DNA from: Drechslerella dactyloides
Lineage: Eukaryota > Ascomycota > Orbiliomycetes > Orbiliales > Orbiliaceae
DNA: 64,000 nucleotides
Assembly: GCA_020064725.1 (NCBI GenBank)
Contig: JAGTWJ010000010.1
Location: forward strand, 1,674,001 to 1,738,000
Direction of reading: 5' to 3'
The notes beneath the pieces are model-generated. The model had not been told where the DNA came from. It ran no database searches and worked only from the letters and a program-made list of their open reading frames with translations. Position 1 is the first letter of the stretch; every line of letters begins with the position of its first letter. This document shows positions 25,760 to 37,752 of the stretch, piece after piece. Position numbers and translations under genes: made by a program.

Positions 25760-28700
25760 TCAGCTTGGAGCCGGGGGCTGCGCTCGCGGAGCAGGTTGCC
25801 TGCTGGTTCTTGGAGTCTTTCTGTACTTCTTGAACTTCTTTGCGTCTTGCAACTCTGGTGTCACGAAGCTCACCTTCTTCGTCGATGCTGGCGTCATCGG
25901 TTGTTGTGTCGCGAGTCCCTGCTCGCCACCAGTCCCCGTCCCGTGGTTTCCTTGTATTCTTGTTGTCTGAAAGGCTCGGCTAATATTCTTTGATAGCGAC
26001 GTTGCCCTGGCCGATGGATTGGGTTCTTGCTCGAGCTCCTCCAACCGTTCAGCGTCTTCAGTAGGTTCAATGTCATTCTGTGTATAATCTGAGTGTTAGT
26101 CGTTGACTTTAGTTGAATGCTGCAGAAATTGATACCTTCTGCTCTATCTTCCTCTTTTTGACGGCGCCCCTTCGTTGTGTTCCCTTGCCGTATTCCGGCC
26201 CATCAAATTTGCTGGTCGCTACTTCCTCGTCTGAGTCTCCAGAGATCTCAATGGCGTCATTCACAGAGCTGCCCTTATGTTTACGCTTTAGGGATGGGGA
26301 GGTGGGAGTCGGGGAAGTTGTCGACGGTGGACTCGAGCTCAATAGTGTACTTGAAAGAGATGATGAGATGAACTCAGGTGTTTTAGGGATCTTTTTACGT
26401 CGTTTGGTAGGCGGATTCTGGCTGTTCTTCGTCTCCAGCGTGGGTTCGGGCTTTGGTAGGGATCCAATATCACTATGGTGTAACCCCCTTGCTTCAATTG
26501 AATCAACAGGCCAGAGTTCCTCGAGATGTTTCTCAGAGTCACTCTCGTCTGCTGCTTTCCTCTTTGAACGTGGGGAATCCGAATTGAAATACGGCACCTC
26601 CCTAGATCTGCCGGCTGTCTTCAGGCCAGTGTCTCCGTGCTCCTCGACATCATCGTCATCAACCGAGCCGCCCTCCCACGCTCCCCAGCACGCCTGGAAA
26701 TGTTTGTCCCTCGATTTGTTATTCTATAAGAGGCTCCAGGTTAGCTTTTCTCTCCTTAAATGTTCTTCTGGATTACTTCATCCACATACTAGCTTTTCTG
26801 TCCGTTTCCCACAGGCTTTGCACCAATGAAATTTAGCACTTAGTGATTTTCCATCTTCCACACCCTTCGTAGCATTTGAGGGAGGGACTGCAGTCTCCAG
26901 GTTATTTCGAGCGTGTTTGGCGAGGCTTGTACCGCTGGGTTTTGCTGGTTTCACGAGCTTTTTCTTCTTAGTGCCCTTCTCAGTATCCTTTTCAGGCTTT
27001 TCAGGCTCAGTTTTCTCTTTGCCGTCCTTTTTGCCTGTTTTCTCCTTGGGCTTCTCGGGTTTCTCAGTTTCTCCGACTTTCTTGGGGTTCTCGATTTTCT
27101 CGGGTTTCTTAGGTTTCTCTGATTTTTCAAGCTTTTCAGATTTCTCAGGTTTGTCTTTCCCTCCCTCTATTGTGGGCTTATCAGGAAGATCTCTTTTATC
27201 CTTCTTGGAATCTGTAGTCGCGACATCTTTACCATCTGGTGGCCGTGTTTCGTCCGTTACTGGCACGACAGTTTCGACTTTCTTCGAGGCAGATGCTTGT
27301 ATCATTCTACCGTCGTCACCTGCCCAGTGGACATCATGCAGTGTATCCTCAGTGTAGAATGCGGTGGGATGAGCTGGCGCCGCTGTGTTCATCGGGGCAT
27401 TCTTTTGCAAAGTTGCGAAGGTATCTGTTTCGGACCGCCACTTGCTATAGGCGACGGGATCACTGTTAAATCTACTCTGGAACCAGGTCTCGTTTCCGTT
27501 GAACAAAACGCGGGCTGGTCCGGCCCAGTTTCCCTTCAAGAGCGACGAGTCAGGCACTTTGTTGATTAGCTTTCGGATCATATCTGCATTCTCCAGGACG
27601 TTATCAGGAAGCCTTTGCTTGAAGTCGGCATCTTTCCTGAAATTAGTGTTGGAGCGTGCGATATATGACTTTTGCTCCCAGTATGGTCGCGCTATGCTTT
27701 TGCCCGTTACTGCCGCCATGATTTCGTTGCCGTGCAATCGATCTGCGTCAGAGATCGCGTTGATTTGTCGGACGCCATTGACCTGATGCTGATGGGTCCC
27801 CGGAGACAATCTGGGTAGCAACATTTGTGCTTGTTGGTAATGGTCGTTATTCGCTTTCTGATCTTTCTCAGTGAGTGGTCGGATCATTCCGGCGGCGATC
27901 TCGCCCACCGTAGTAGTAGTTGGTGGAGGCGGACCACCTTCAGGTGCTGTAATAGGCTTCACAGGAGGCTTTGGAGCGGGCTCCGGAGACTCAGTTCGAG
28001 GAGGTGGTGAGGCCCAGGGAGGTATAGAGGGGATATCATCGCTCTCAGAATCATCGTCGTCATCTGAAACGACGGGGATCTCGAGAAAGGATGGGGTGTT
28101 AATTACACCTTTATCTATTGGCTCCTTATCGTCGAATATCGTGGGATCCTTTCGAATAGCGTCGAAATCGGCGTCATGGGCCAACCCGTCGGAGTAGTCT
28201 TCTGGCGCATCGACGGTAGCATCTGTTGCTTCTACCATGCGCAATGGGCAGCTGCTTGTGTGACGAGTTGCCTGGAAATAGCAATTGAACGTTAGACATG
28301 ACACCGAGCAGCAAGGGAAGTAGGGATATTACCTGGGTTCCTCGGTCTACGCCACAGAATGGGCATGACTGGTTGCCGCCGTGGGCCTAATAAGTTCAAT
28401 AGCTTAGCATCGATTGAGTTGCAAAAGGGCTGTTCCTTGGCGCTTACATAGAAATTTTCGTGGTAATGCTCATTGAAAGCAACCTGGCGCCAGTGAGGAC
28501 AAAGGCGGTATCTCCCGTTGGTCTATTGTATTTCAGAAGGACTTTAGCCAGGTATGTTTTTATTTCCGTTAGGCTGGAGGGACTTACACCGCGGGCTGCG
28601 TCCCGTGAGAGCTGCCGGACACACTCATTGCATTTCTCGTAGATTGATGTTCCAATAAACATTCCTGCCGACGCGTTTGTATGGTATAGCCAGTGGCTAT

Positions 28701-29038
28701 GCTGGCCTTCAGGCCATCTGCAATTTTCGTATCTCCCTGCTGATGAGGCGAGTTGGTCCTAGAATGGAATCACGAAACGAATGCACCACAACCTCAGTTA
28801 TCTCATCTTGTGGATTTTGCGAATCCCTTTTGGATCTATTTTCGAACTTACATTCATGTCGTCGTATGATTGCAGTTCAGCTTTGAGCGGGTTTGATATG
28901 GGCGGGCGAGCTTCAGCTAGGTCCCGCTGGAACTCTGCCTCGGCTTCTTGGTCTGTTTATCACATTGCAATGTCAGTATTTTCTTTCAATCGCGATGAGG
29001 GTGATCGCGATGAGTCTGTTCATACAAAGATCCAGCAT
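25760..29038 (-). CDS. Eight-exon C2HC zinc-finger protein of unknown family, 933 residues
   Basis: Right to left: 29026-29038, 28852-28952, 28588-28758, 28448-28522, 28333-28386, 26790-28271, 26136-26723 and 25760-26077. All seven joins keep phase; introns are 58-93 bases. The short N-terminal part has KCNEC and LCPHW; then CPFCG...RHTSSC (C-x2-C-x10-H-x3-C), a long middle with PYWEQKSYIARSNTNFR and NETWFQSRFNSDPVAYSKWR, a Lys/Glu/Pro-rich tract, then CKACG...DKHFQAC (C-x2-C-x14-H-x3-C). Basic patches (KRRKKIPKTP, KKRKIEQK) look like nuclear signals, and a DAIEISGDSDEE stretch resembles a SUMO-interacting motif. The fingers look like C2HC or UBZ4-type zinc modules, which in RAD18-like proteins bind ubiquitin. 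Nuclear function in chromatin or DNA repair is inference only. The start rests on a 13-base first exon and is less certain than the rest. Confidence 0.75.
26940..27160 (-). repeat. Lys/Glu/Pro-rich low-complexity coding tract
   Basis: Within exon 6 of the zinc-finger gene, the protein cycles through short KPEK, SEKLEK, EKPKKP and PEKPE units for about 70 residues. The units are imperfect, so this is a diverged tract and not a fresh microsatellite. It is probably a flexible, highly charged linker between the two zinc fingers. Confidence 0.7.
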
Positions 29039-29151
29039 GTCTTCCTCACTCCCACTCCCCAATCTTGATTGGTAATGCATATTACTCAATGTTAGGGTAT
29101 GCTCTCCTAGGATTTTGTGTAGCTGTTAGCATGGGTTAAATTCTCAAATGC

Positions 29152-30079
29152 TCAATCGATTTTGGTTTCGCGAAGTAGGGTCATCGGGATACCCGAGGAT
29201 GCTATAGGAGGGACTACTGCCGCAAGATCGGATGGCAGCGGCGGCGAGGGAGGCCTTCCACCTCCGTCGCCCTCCGGGGTGGCGTGGAACGCTGGCAAGC
29301 CGGTAATCATGGATAGGAGCCTATTGTTCTATATTTCGGTGCGTAAGGTCAGTTTGCTGCCGTTTACAGGAGGGACCACTGGAATGTTCTGTGAACCGAT
29401 GGGTGGGAGACGGATTTATGTTATTGAGACCTTGATGATTCGGTTGACTCCGGATCCTCCAACCCGCAGGCTCGTTGATCTAGGAGGCTGTTTGAGTACA
29501 ACGGGACTTCTAAGTCCACTTAGTTTTCTGCTATCGTACTGAAGAGAGTTTCCAGGCGTGGGCTGCCTGGTGACGGTGTCGGGATTGTTGATGGCTTGTT
29601 CTGGCCTGGATGTCTTGTTCGAGGACAGCTTTCTTGACCTCAGAGCATTCGATAGTTTCGCTCCACCAATAGTAAGTTGGGGCCTTGTGTCTGAGTGAGG
29701 GGCACTGATAGGTTGCCTGAGTGCGGATTTGAAGCTGTATCGTGGAGCAGATGTAGTGGCAATGTATCTGGTGTTTGGGGCGGAATTTGCGCTCGAGAGT
29801 CCGACTGTGAATGGGAAAGCATCTGTTGGTAAATTTTTGCGACTGGGGAGGAGTTCGTGTCCAGGTTTGCTACACACGACGATTGTTCCAGAATTATGGG
29901 CAAGACTAATTCAGCTCTGGCTTGCATATATGCGCTGGCGCGCCACAAGTGTTGACTTCACCAAAGCGAGGCTATATTCGAAAGACTGTACGGATGTCTA
30001 CTTACGTATCTCCGCGAAAAGTCACTCGTCGATGTGACGGTGGTGGATCCATATTGGCGTCGGCGTCCAGGACTGCCAT
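29152..30079 (-). CDS. Small basic Ser/Pro-rich protein of unknown function
   Basis: An ATG at 30079 opens MAVLDADANMDPPP. Exon 1 (30006-30079) joins 29905 across a 100-base GTAAGT...TAG intron with phase kept. Exon 2 (29431-29905 or to the stop at 29416) is rich in Ser, Pro, Arg and Asn with RVTFRGDT upstream and KLSNALRSRKLSSNKTSR inside, so probably disordered and perhaps nuclear. The 3' end is less sure. A GTCTCA donor and a CAG acceptor would add 29368-29388. A 39-base intron would then add 29152-29328 (LLSMITGLPAF, PPSPPLPSDLAAVVPP), giving 248 residues. Otherwise the protein stops at 29416 or 29329. The zinc-finger gene starts about 115 bases downstream on the same strand. I know no family for it. 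Confidence 0.5.
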
Positions 30080-31656
30080 CGCGCCGCAGGGAGAAAGCGT
30101 TCGGGATCTGATGTGATTCTAGTTTTTGTCCCGGTCTTCTGTAGATTGACCCTGCGACTCTCTCTTAGCGTGTCGTGATACAGCCGCTTTTTTTAACTAG
30201 GTGACTGAGTATACTAGTAGGTTGAAGTCGAAGTCAACCGCACGGAGTAAGCTATCGATTAGGAGTAGCTGTTGCTGCATATCAGCCGTATTCGATACAG
30301 CCAGCAATAGGAGAATGGAGGAGATAGCATTCAGCGGCATATTGCCGGCTTTTGTTGTGGTTTGTGGCATTTTTGGTTTCCGCAACAAAGACGAGACAGC
30401 TAGGTTTCTTTGATGCGGTGTCGCCATCAGTGGGAACGTGAACAAAGAAAAGACACTTGACACAGGGGTCTGCATAATTGTGTCTACGCGCTTCGAGAAT
30501 TCAGGTAGATGGGTGTTTACAACCTTGCAAAGTTGTCCTGCAGCTGTGCACCATACTACTTATATACATGCGGTATGCCGCGTATACGTATACTAGCCTG
30601 TGTGTGGTGAGTGATGCGTCTTGTCAAGCTTAGCAGGTCCAGCCTTGTGTCTTCACTAGTTGCTTCTACAAGTGTGCTTCTATAAAGTGCATTCGCAAAG
30701 AGTGATTCAAAGTAGACAACAGCCTGATCGGTGTATGCGGACCCAATCGTCACCGGCATCATGATGTCGCACAAAGTTGACGTTGAAGAATCGAGGCTTT
30801 CCCCATTGGGCGATTACATAATCCTGGGCAAACATCGGCCGCGCAAAAACGACAACACAACAACACGCCTCAGCCCCCAACTCCAGCTGGCCGGCAAACT
30901 CATCACATCGCATCATCCTCACCACCACCGCCATTATCACCATCATCATCTCAGCCTCTTCCATCTCCGCCTCCTTCGTCTCCATCACCACCCACTCTCC
31001 ATCGCTATCGCTATAGTCGGTAGTCAATCGCCTGAAGCCTCTGTCCGCTCTCCAACTGGAATCACCCGACCAACTGCCCCATCAGACCTGCACCCCTACC
31101 ATCCTCCATCGATACGATATCCCGGCCGGGCACGCGTTCCTCCCCTCGCCCCCTCTCCCCTCCCTTCCGCCCGGCCCCTCGCAGGACTGCCACGTCGCGC
31201 CTCTCACCCGATCCATTTCTCAGGACACAACTTCTCAAATGTGCTAGGAAACATCCCGATTCGCCATATTCATACCCCTTAGATGACTGCCGGATGCCCA
31301 ACTCCGCGACCGATTTCGCATTGCCTCTCCCCTGTCCCCGATTCTTCGCCTCGACTTCTTAAGGGCGTCGCTGTTCCGGGCTTCTTGTCATTGCCGTCAG
31401 CGCTGTTCGCCCAGTCTTCCGCACCTATCTATCCTCCTTCTACATTTTATCCTTTCGAGCGCACGAACATATCTCTTTCCGCGCCAGCTGCGAATCCTTT
31501 TGTGCCCAGTGTCAAAAAAGGTGAGGACGGCGTACATGCGATTATCGCTCACGCCGTCTAGAATAGATTCCCATCCTCAAACCGCACACTCCCCTCCACG
31601 TCCGCCTGTCCGCCTGGCGTCCGGACAGTCCTAGCCATCTTCCCCTTCGGCTCGAT
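30080..31656. other. Divergent promoter region with CAY-rich and pyrimidine-rich tracts
   Basis: This is about 1.6 kb between two divergent genes. A CAT/CAC-rich run lies at about 30905-30965, with a long C/T-rich plus strand from about 31080 to 31500. Pyrimidine-rich DNA just upstream of the start is common in promoters of filamentous fungi. A 183-codon His/Pro-rich frame (30731-31282) follows from this bias. A 92-codon minus-strand frame with an ATG (30475 to 30197) is the only other candidate and has no known domain. Confidence 0.5.
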
Positions 31657-34600
31657 ATGGATCTTCGCAGCATCATGAACGACTCTGGTGGCGGAGCTGC
31701 GCCAAAACAACCGCCCGGCCCTCTTCCTCCGCCGCCACCTCATCAATATCACTTGCAACAGTCACCAATCCAACAAGCCAATTCATCATCTCCGCCTCAA
31801 GTCATGGGCCCGTCTCGTCAATATCAGTATTACTCACAGCAGCCACAGCAATTACCGCCGCATAACTCTCCTCCTCCGCCTCAGAGTCACCATTTCCAAA
31901 ATTCAGCAGGCGGGAGACCCGCTCCTCCCCCTCTTCAACCTCCCAAGAGCCCTTTCCAAACGTCGCCCAATGTTCAACCTCAGCCCGGTCAACCATATCA
32001 CCATCGAAAGAGCTCAGGCTCTTCTTCGCAGCCTGGTTACCCATTTCCATCACCCTCACCAAGGAACAATTCGCAAGGGCAACACCCCTTCGGGCATCAT
32101 GTCCAAAGCCCGAGTCCATATAACACTCCACATCCGCTGAGCGCACAATCTGGCGGTAGTCCGTTTGGTGGCCCCCCTCCTGGCCACCCGAATGCATCTC
32201 AACAGCTAACACCAACAAGCGCCACCTCTTATGGCAGCCCGTATCCTAATTCATTCCCCTCAATGTCTCCGTTAGGAACTCCAGGTCCAGGATATCCTCC
32301 GTCGCAGCAACAGCAGGCGCAACAGAGGAGCAAGCCGTCGTCGATATCGCATACTCACACGCCTACCACTCCGATTCAGCCTCAGCCGATGGCAGGATCA
32401 CCTATACAGGGCGGCGGCGGGTTTGCGGTCAGCCCAGGCGGCGAATCTAGGGTCGGGAAAGTGAGGGAAAGGATGTTTGCGGAACGTCGACGGGAAAAGG
32501 AACTAGAGGACATGCAACCGGATCAGCGGGAACGAGATGGCATTGAGAGAGGATGTGAGAGAGATCTTAGCGTCAGCCCCAAGACCCGTCTTCCAACTTA
32601 CCTGGACGAGAGGAAAGATGGTCCTAACCGGCAGAAGGAAGATTGGGCTACTGGGAAAGCGACCGACAATGGCCCTTTGAACCAGAGTCTCATTGGCCAG
32701 CGAATATCGTCAGGAGCGCCTGGCCCGCCATCGTTCCCACCCCAATCACAGATGCCACAGCAGCGTAGCCAGCCTCCGACGCCTACGGCCGGTATCCAGA
32801 CAGCGAAGCTTCCATCTCCTCGGCACCCACCGCCTTCGCCGCAGCGATACCCTCCAACAGCCTATGCTGAAAAGATGGAAATAGATCCACGATCGGGTTC
32901 AGATGCCAGAGGATCTATCGGCGAGGCGCAACAGTGGTCGCCAGATGGGCAAGTGAAACTCGAAAAGAACATGAACGGCTATGATCCGGAGGTTGCGCCG
33001 CCCCATGCCCACCAGGACCAGAGCCTGACCTCAAGTCGCCTAAATATGGGACCACCTTCCAGTATCGAAGACCCCTCGTCACATCCTGGCAGCAAGTTAC
33101 CGATAAAGGAAGATCCTCATTCCCAAATGAATACACTAGCATCTCCATCACAACAGAAGCCGCCGCAACCTTCCCCGCCCATGAAGAGGGGTTCCTTCCC
33201 AGCGCCCCCACGGCCGCAGCCGGGACCTATTCAGGTACCTCAAAGCTCCCAGCCTCCACAGCCTGGGACAGCGGCTTCACCTGTTGGCCCTCCAAGAAAA
33301 CGCCCCCGCCATGACGAGCCGCCAATCTTCGCTCGCAAGGCATCCAGAAGCTCATCCAGTAGCCCGGTGATTCAAAACCGACGACATCTTCAACCGGGAC
33401 CATCGGCAATGTCCCAGCAGCAACCCTTGACGCAAAATAATCCACCGCCGTCCCCGTTCAACTCGCAGAATTCCACAATGTCACCGCAATCTCAACAGCC
33501 TGTGCAAGCCCAGAGTCTGCCGACGCAGCAGCCGCAACAACCACCCCAACAACTGCCACCTCAGCAGCAGTTACCTCAGCAGCAAGCCCCTCAGCAGCAA
33601 GCACCTCAGCAACAGCTGCTGCAACAGCAACCACAACTACCGCAACCACAGCAACCTCCGCCACCAGCGGTCTCCGCTAAGCCGCCACCCGCTACTGCCC
33701 CTCTGCCAAGTCATGTATTGGGTCCCTGGGAACCCTGCATCACGAACATTCAACCCTACGAAGAGATAACGAAGCACATATGCGATTTCCTGTTTGTCCA
33801 TGTTGTCGATAACCACGAATTTGCGACCGACAACCCCGATAGGCCCCAACTGGAAATCGAAGCGAAAATTGGCATTCTTTTGGATCGAAATACCGGAAAT
33901 CGGCTTTATCTGCCGGTCAAGACGGAAACGGTACTAGACTCTGATGATCCAAATCTCAAGGTCATCTTTAAGAGTAGCATGACAGAAGTAAGCAGAAAGT
34001 CTTCAGCACCCTTACTAGACGAGATGGTCAATATCTGACAGCCGTGATGTGACTGATAGCTTCAACATAAACGAATGAATGAATTCTTGAATCGCACGTT
34101 CGCAGAGTCTCAGCGCCAAGCACAACAAGGCCCACCACCGCCTGCACCATCGGATTATCCTGCTATTGGCGCGTCGCGTATTCCACTCACGTACAAGCAC
34201 CTCCGAGAGCGCGATTCGTTCTACGAGATACCGGACGAGGTCAAGGATCTCATCCCACTATCTGTTCGAAGGGTTCCGAATTACCACCAGCGACTCAAAC
34301 TCCGGGTGACGACGGACCAGAAAACGGGCAGAACGCTGAACAAGATCATCAAGGGTCGGATCGCAGATCTCAATATATATTCACCTCGAACTGCCTTTGA
34401 CTGGCGTATCAGCGTCAACATGGAAATGCCCTGGAAAGGCGAGGTGGAACGCCTGGTACCTCAATCGGGAGGAGAAAGGAACAAGGATCGCCTCAGCTAC
34501 CACCATCTGTGCTTCAGCGTAGATTTGACGCAGGTTACGGCGGCTCCTGGTGGGGGAGATGCAAGAGGGGGCGGAGTCCAACCGATGGCTCCTAAGAAAG

Positions 34601-34755
34601 AGCACGAACTTGAGATTGAGATTGACGCTAAAAGAGTGCGAGATCAGGGGAAGCTTATTATTGAAAGGAAGCCTAACGGGTTCCAAGACCTGGTGAGAGG
34701 GTTCGTGGATAATGTCAGGGTTCTGACCAGGGAGCTCGGGGAAGTGGGGTTTTAG
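31657..34755 (+). CDS. CET1: mRNA-capping enzyme subunit beta (RNA 5'-triphosphatase)
   Basis: Exons 31657-33987 and 34060-34755 give 1008 residues. The 72-base intron (GTAAGC, CTGAT, TAG) falls in SSMTE|LQHKRMNEFLNR, which restores the family motif. The enzyme removes the gamma phosphate from nascent pre-mRNA 5' ends, the first step of capping, in the nucleus. It belongs to the metal-dependent triphosphate-tunnel family. The beta-strand carrying metal-binding glutamates is seen as LEIEAKIG (near residues 732-740). The matching C-terminal strand is HELEIEIDAKRV, and YEIPDEV and RVTTDQKTGR fit the tunnel core. The catalytic domain starts near residue 690; yeast Cet1 also has a non-catalytic N-terminus, but here it is about 690 residues of Pro, Gln and Ser, far longer. 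This part is probably disordered and may bind the capping guanylyltransferase or polymerase. Confidence 0.9.
33515..33670 (+). repeat. Gln/Pro-rich CAG/CAA coding tract
   Basis: Near the end of the low-complexity half of the CET1-type gene, CAG, CAA, CCA and CCT codons alternate to give runs such as QQPQQPPQQLPP and QQAPQQQAPQQQ. The opposite strand is read as Val/Ala-rich frames, which are shadows. Mixed CAA/CAG use argues for an older tract, not a pure expanding repeat. Confidence 0.75.
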
Positions 34756-35680
34756 GGAGGGTGTGCGGGGAAGATCGCGCCACATGGATATACCTTGGTG
34801 CGATTTGCGTGGAGAGGTTTTGTGAAGTTGGTGTTCTGCCGTACTTCGGCAGCGTCTTTTGCATCGGGGTGCTTTTTGATTCTTCTGTAAATGTATAAGT
34901 AGTGTTTATTTCACGTTGGGTATCTGCCAGCCTTTTTGCCGTCATGGGTGTTTTACGCTGGCAGGTTTTTAGGCTCTATGATTGTATTTTACTCTCTTTT
35001 TCTTGGTTCGATGTTACGGCCGCCAGCGCTGCAGCTAGCTGGAAGCGTCTCTATTATCCTGTCCCATTTGCGCCAGCAGGAGCAGCTTTCATGACTGGTT
35101 TCCCTCCTATTCCCATGGTATTGTCATTTTCAAACTACGCTACCTTTACGACGTTTGACTTGTTGATGGTTGCGCGTGGAGTGAGGAATAATGAAGTGAA
35201 CTTGCGGCTTCTTCATCCGGCAACGCTAATGATCGATTCGTATCCGGCCAGCGAGCTCGAGTCGAGCTCGACATCGCATTGGCTGCTGTTGGTATCGATA
35301 AGATTGTTTTCTGGCAGTAAGGCTATCGATTACGAGTCTGTCTGCATGCTGATGCTGTTTTCTTTCACGAGGTGTACGCAGCCCGGACGGACGCTTACGC
35401 GTTCGCCGTCCCCACCAAGCGCCCTTGAGTCAGCCTCGCCTGGGTGTTTTCATATGCACGCCAGCGTCACCAGCCGTTTTGGAAGTCGGCGGGGTGTCCC
35501 GCCACAGCCGGTGTCTTATATATGCGGTCGACTGTGGCCGGCTTCCGTAGAGCTCTGGAGCCGCTTGTCGTTCGCAGTTCTTGAATTAAGCATTTCATCC
35601 AAGCTATTCTTATCGCCCTATAGTGTTTCTATAAAGTTTCACCACTTTGTCGGGAATAGCACAAGCGGAGGCCCGGCTAG
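34756..35680. other. Intergenic stretch
   Basis: This is 925 bases between plus-strand genes. A 279-codon frame crosses it (34902-35741), but it begins with GTG, overlaps the next gene in another frame and looks noncoding. It should contain the CET1 3' UTR and the promoter of the gene at 35681. Confidence 0.5.
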
Positions 35681-36779
35681 ATGTTTCCCAACGTTAATCG
35701 AATCGTCGCCGACATCCACAGCAACGTCGAGGCCGCGCTGAAGAACGTCAATATCAACATCCCGCAAATTGAGATACCCGCGATCACAATCCCGTCCGTA
35801 AATATGGATTGGTCCGCTGGTGGACCTCGCTGTCCATCCTCATCGGCATCGGCGTCTATGCAAGCGCCCATGCCAGCGCCGTCGTCGTCGTCCGGTCGGC
35901 CGACCGTGCCGACATTACCCAGAGACGACGAGATTCTCGTCGACATGTACACGCAATCTGTCAAGAACACATTCCCACTCAAGAAGAAAGTTACCATCAA
36001 ATCTGTCTCGTAAGTGGATTGTCGAGATCTCATTTAGCTGCCTCGCTTGCAAATTTGTAATGAAGCTGCTGAACGTTGTTGTTTTCAGTGGCTCAATCAA
36101 GGCGGAGATCGTGCCCTCGCCGACACCAAGCGCCGAGCTCGTCCGCAGTCTCGAAACCCACTCTACCAGCGGCTCTCAGCAAATCACTGTCGCAACCTCG
36201 CTAGGCCCGTTCCTGCTGGACTCCAACCACTCGACCGCCAGCGGTAGCATGAAGCTCGTCTATCCATCGGACTGGTGTGGTACGATCGAGCTTTCCCTAA
36301 TACACGGCTGTTACGACGTCCGCAGCGATCTAGGAGATGTAACAGTTGTCCGCGATGTCGTCGAGCCGTCCACGCGCGAGAGATCCGTTCTCGCGCTGAA
36401 GGGAAATCCGCAGGAAGGGGAGGAGTTCAGCACCATGAAAGTTGTGAGCAAGACCGGGAGCATCAGCATCAGGTTCGAGAAGACGCCGCCGTTGCGGGAC
36501 CTAACGAGTGCAGAAGTACGGGCGGAAGAAGAATCTAGGAGGCGGGCGAGTGCCGTGCCGCCACCATCAAATAAAGAAAAGAAGGAGAAGAGTGGCGTGG
36601 CAGTAGTCAGACCGTCGGTGTCTGCAAGCGCGAGTGTAGATGCGCCGCCGGAGCAGAGTTTGCCGCAAGGCGAGTCTCAGAGGCAAGAGCAGCAGCAGGC
36701 ACAGCAAGCGGACCTGCCACCGTCGTACGAACAGAGCGAGGAGGAGAATGTACGGATTCAAGTCGCAGGGAGAGACTGA
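35681..36779 (+). CDS. Unknown fungal protein with C-terminal PPxY motif, 339 residues
   Basis: Exons 35681-36009 and 36089-36779; the 79-base intron (GTAAGT ... TTTTCAG) keeps phase within SVS|GSIKAEI. The N-terminal 90 residues are mixed helical and Ser/Pro-rich. Residues about 110-240 have the alternating strand pattern of a small beta domain: QQITVATSLGPFLLDS, SMKLVYPSDWCGTIELSL, GDVTVVRDV and TGSISIRFEK. This resembles the beta-rich fungal DUF7330 proteins, an assignment from memory. A Glu/Arg/Lys-rich linker and a Gln-rich stretch follow. The tail contains DLPPSYEQSEEE, a PPxY motif of the kind that binds WW domains of Nedd4/Rsp5 ubiquitin ligases and their arrestin-type adaptors. That link is inference. 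No signal peptide or membrane helix is seen. Confidence 0.78.
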
Positions 36780-37752
36780 CCGATCGACTGTTTCTTACTG
36801 CACACAGCTACAGTCTAACGGCTGGAAATACTAGAGGAGAAGTCATTTGGAGGTGCCCTTCTGCCTACTTCCTTTGATGCTACGGCGCCTGTCATTGAGC
36901 CTAATTTTGGTATGCTTATATCGTATGTTCTCTATTTTGCGTTACCTGAGCGAAAGTTTGCCGGCGAGTTTTCTTAGAGCGCCTCATTCTACCTTTTTAG
37001 TTTTTACTGTGTGTGTACCCAGATATATTTGATCTATCGTGTATAACCATATAGGCAGTTGTTATTGGATTTTTTTTTTTTGAACGATTGTGCGCATACA
37101 TACATAAACTTCATCGGATCCTTGTCTTTTTTTACAAAGTGACTGCTTCGAAGCTTCGTGTCTACGCACACCCACATCTGCAACATCACCACACGTTTCT
37201 CCCGTAGTTTGCAAAGGATCCGGCGAGCCAGCTGGACGGAAGCGTGAATAGTTCCATTCATGGATTCACGAATTCAATGTGAGACGATATATAGCTACGG
37301 TATCAAGTCCTCAGGATCTTTCCTGTTCATACATGCCTCCGGTTTTGATGATGACGAGAGCGTTGAGACGTGCAAACTCGCTTCTCTCCGTTTTCTTTTA
37401 TCTCCCCTCAGCGCTTTCTTAATAAAGCGAACGACAAATACTGTAATTTAACTTCTTCATTCAAATAACTAATACGGTGTACTATGATCAGGGTAGGCCC
37501 AGAAACAGAAAACAGCAATGCAACGCCAGTGCCCTTGCCACCTTGCGCAGCCCATGACTAGTTTTCCTTTCACAGCCCGTTGTTCAGGATGTCGTGACTG
37601 TGAATGGAGACTCTGTTTAAGCTCAGTCGAATATTGAGATTGATGGCGATATATGGAATAAGAACAAGTAACGGTATCAAAGTAGCCTCCAAAACCTTCA
37701 ACAGAATCCATAGAGCAAATGGCCGGAAATATCAGTAAAGCGCCTGTCATGA
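36780..37752. other. Convergent 3'-3' intergenic stretch
   Basis: This is 973 bases between converging genes, with a run of twelve T at 37070-37081. It should hold two 3' UTRs; no gene is supported. Confidence 0.5.

Noticed and set aside
26113..26829. 238-codon plus-strand frame
   Set aside because: It lies antisense to two well-spliced exons of the zinc-finger gene.
30197..30475. 92-codon minus-strand frame with an ATG
   Set aside because: The protein looks fairly ordinary but has no known domain and no support from splicing or neighbours; not enough to call a gene.
30731..31282. 183-codon His/Pro-rich plus-strand frame upstream of CET1
   Set aside because: Composition follows the CAY and CT-rich promoter; the frame opens with GTG and has no domain.
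34902..35741. 279-codon plus-strand frame between CET1 and the PPxY gene
   Set aside because: It starts with GTG, shows no domain, and runs into the real start of the next gene in a different frame.
37070..37081. Run of twelve T
   Set aside because: A single homopolymer in a convergent 3' region; not evidence of a termination or insertion event by itself.
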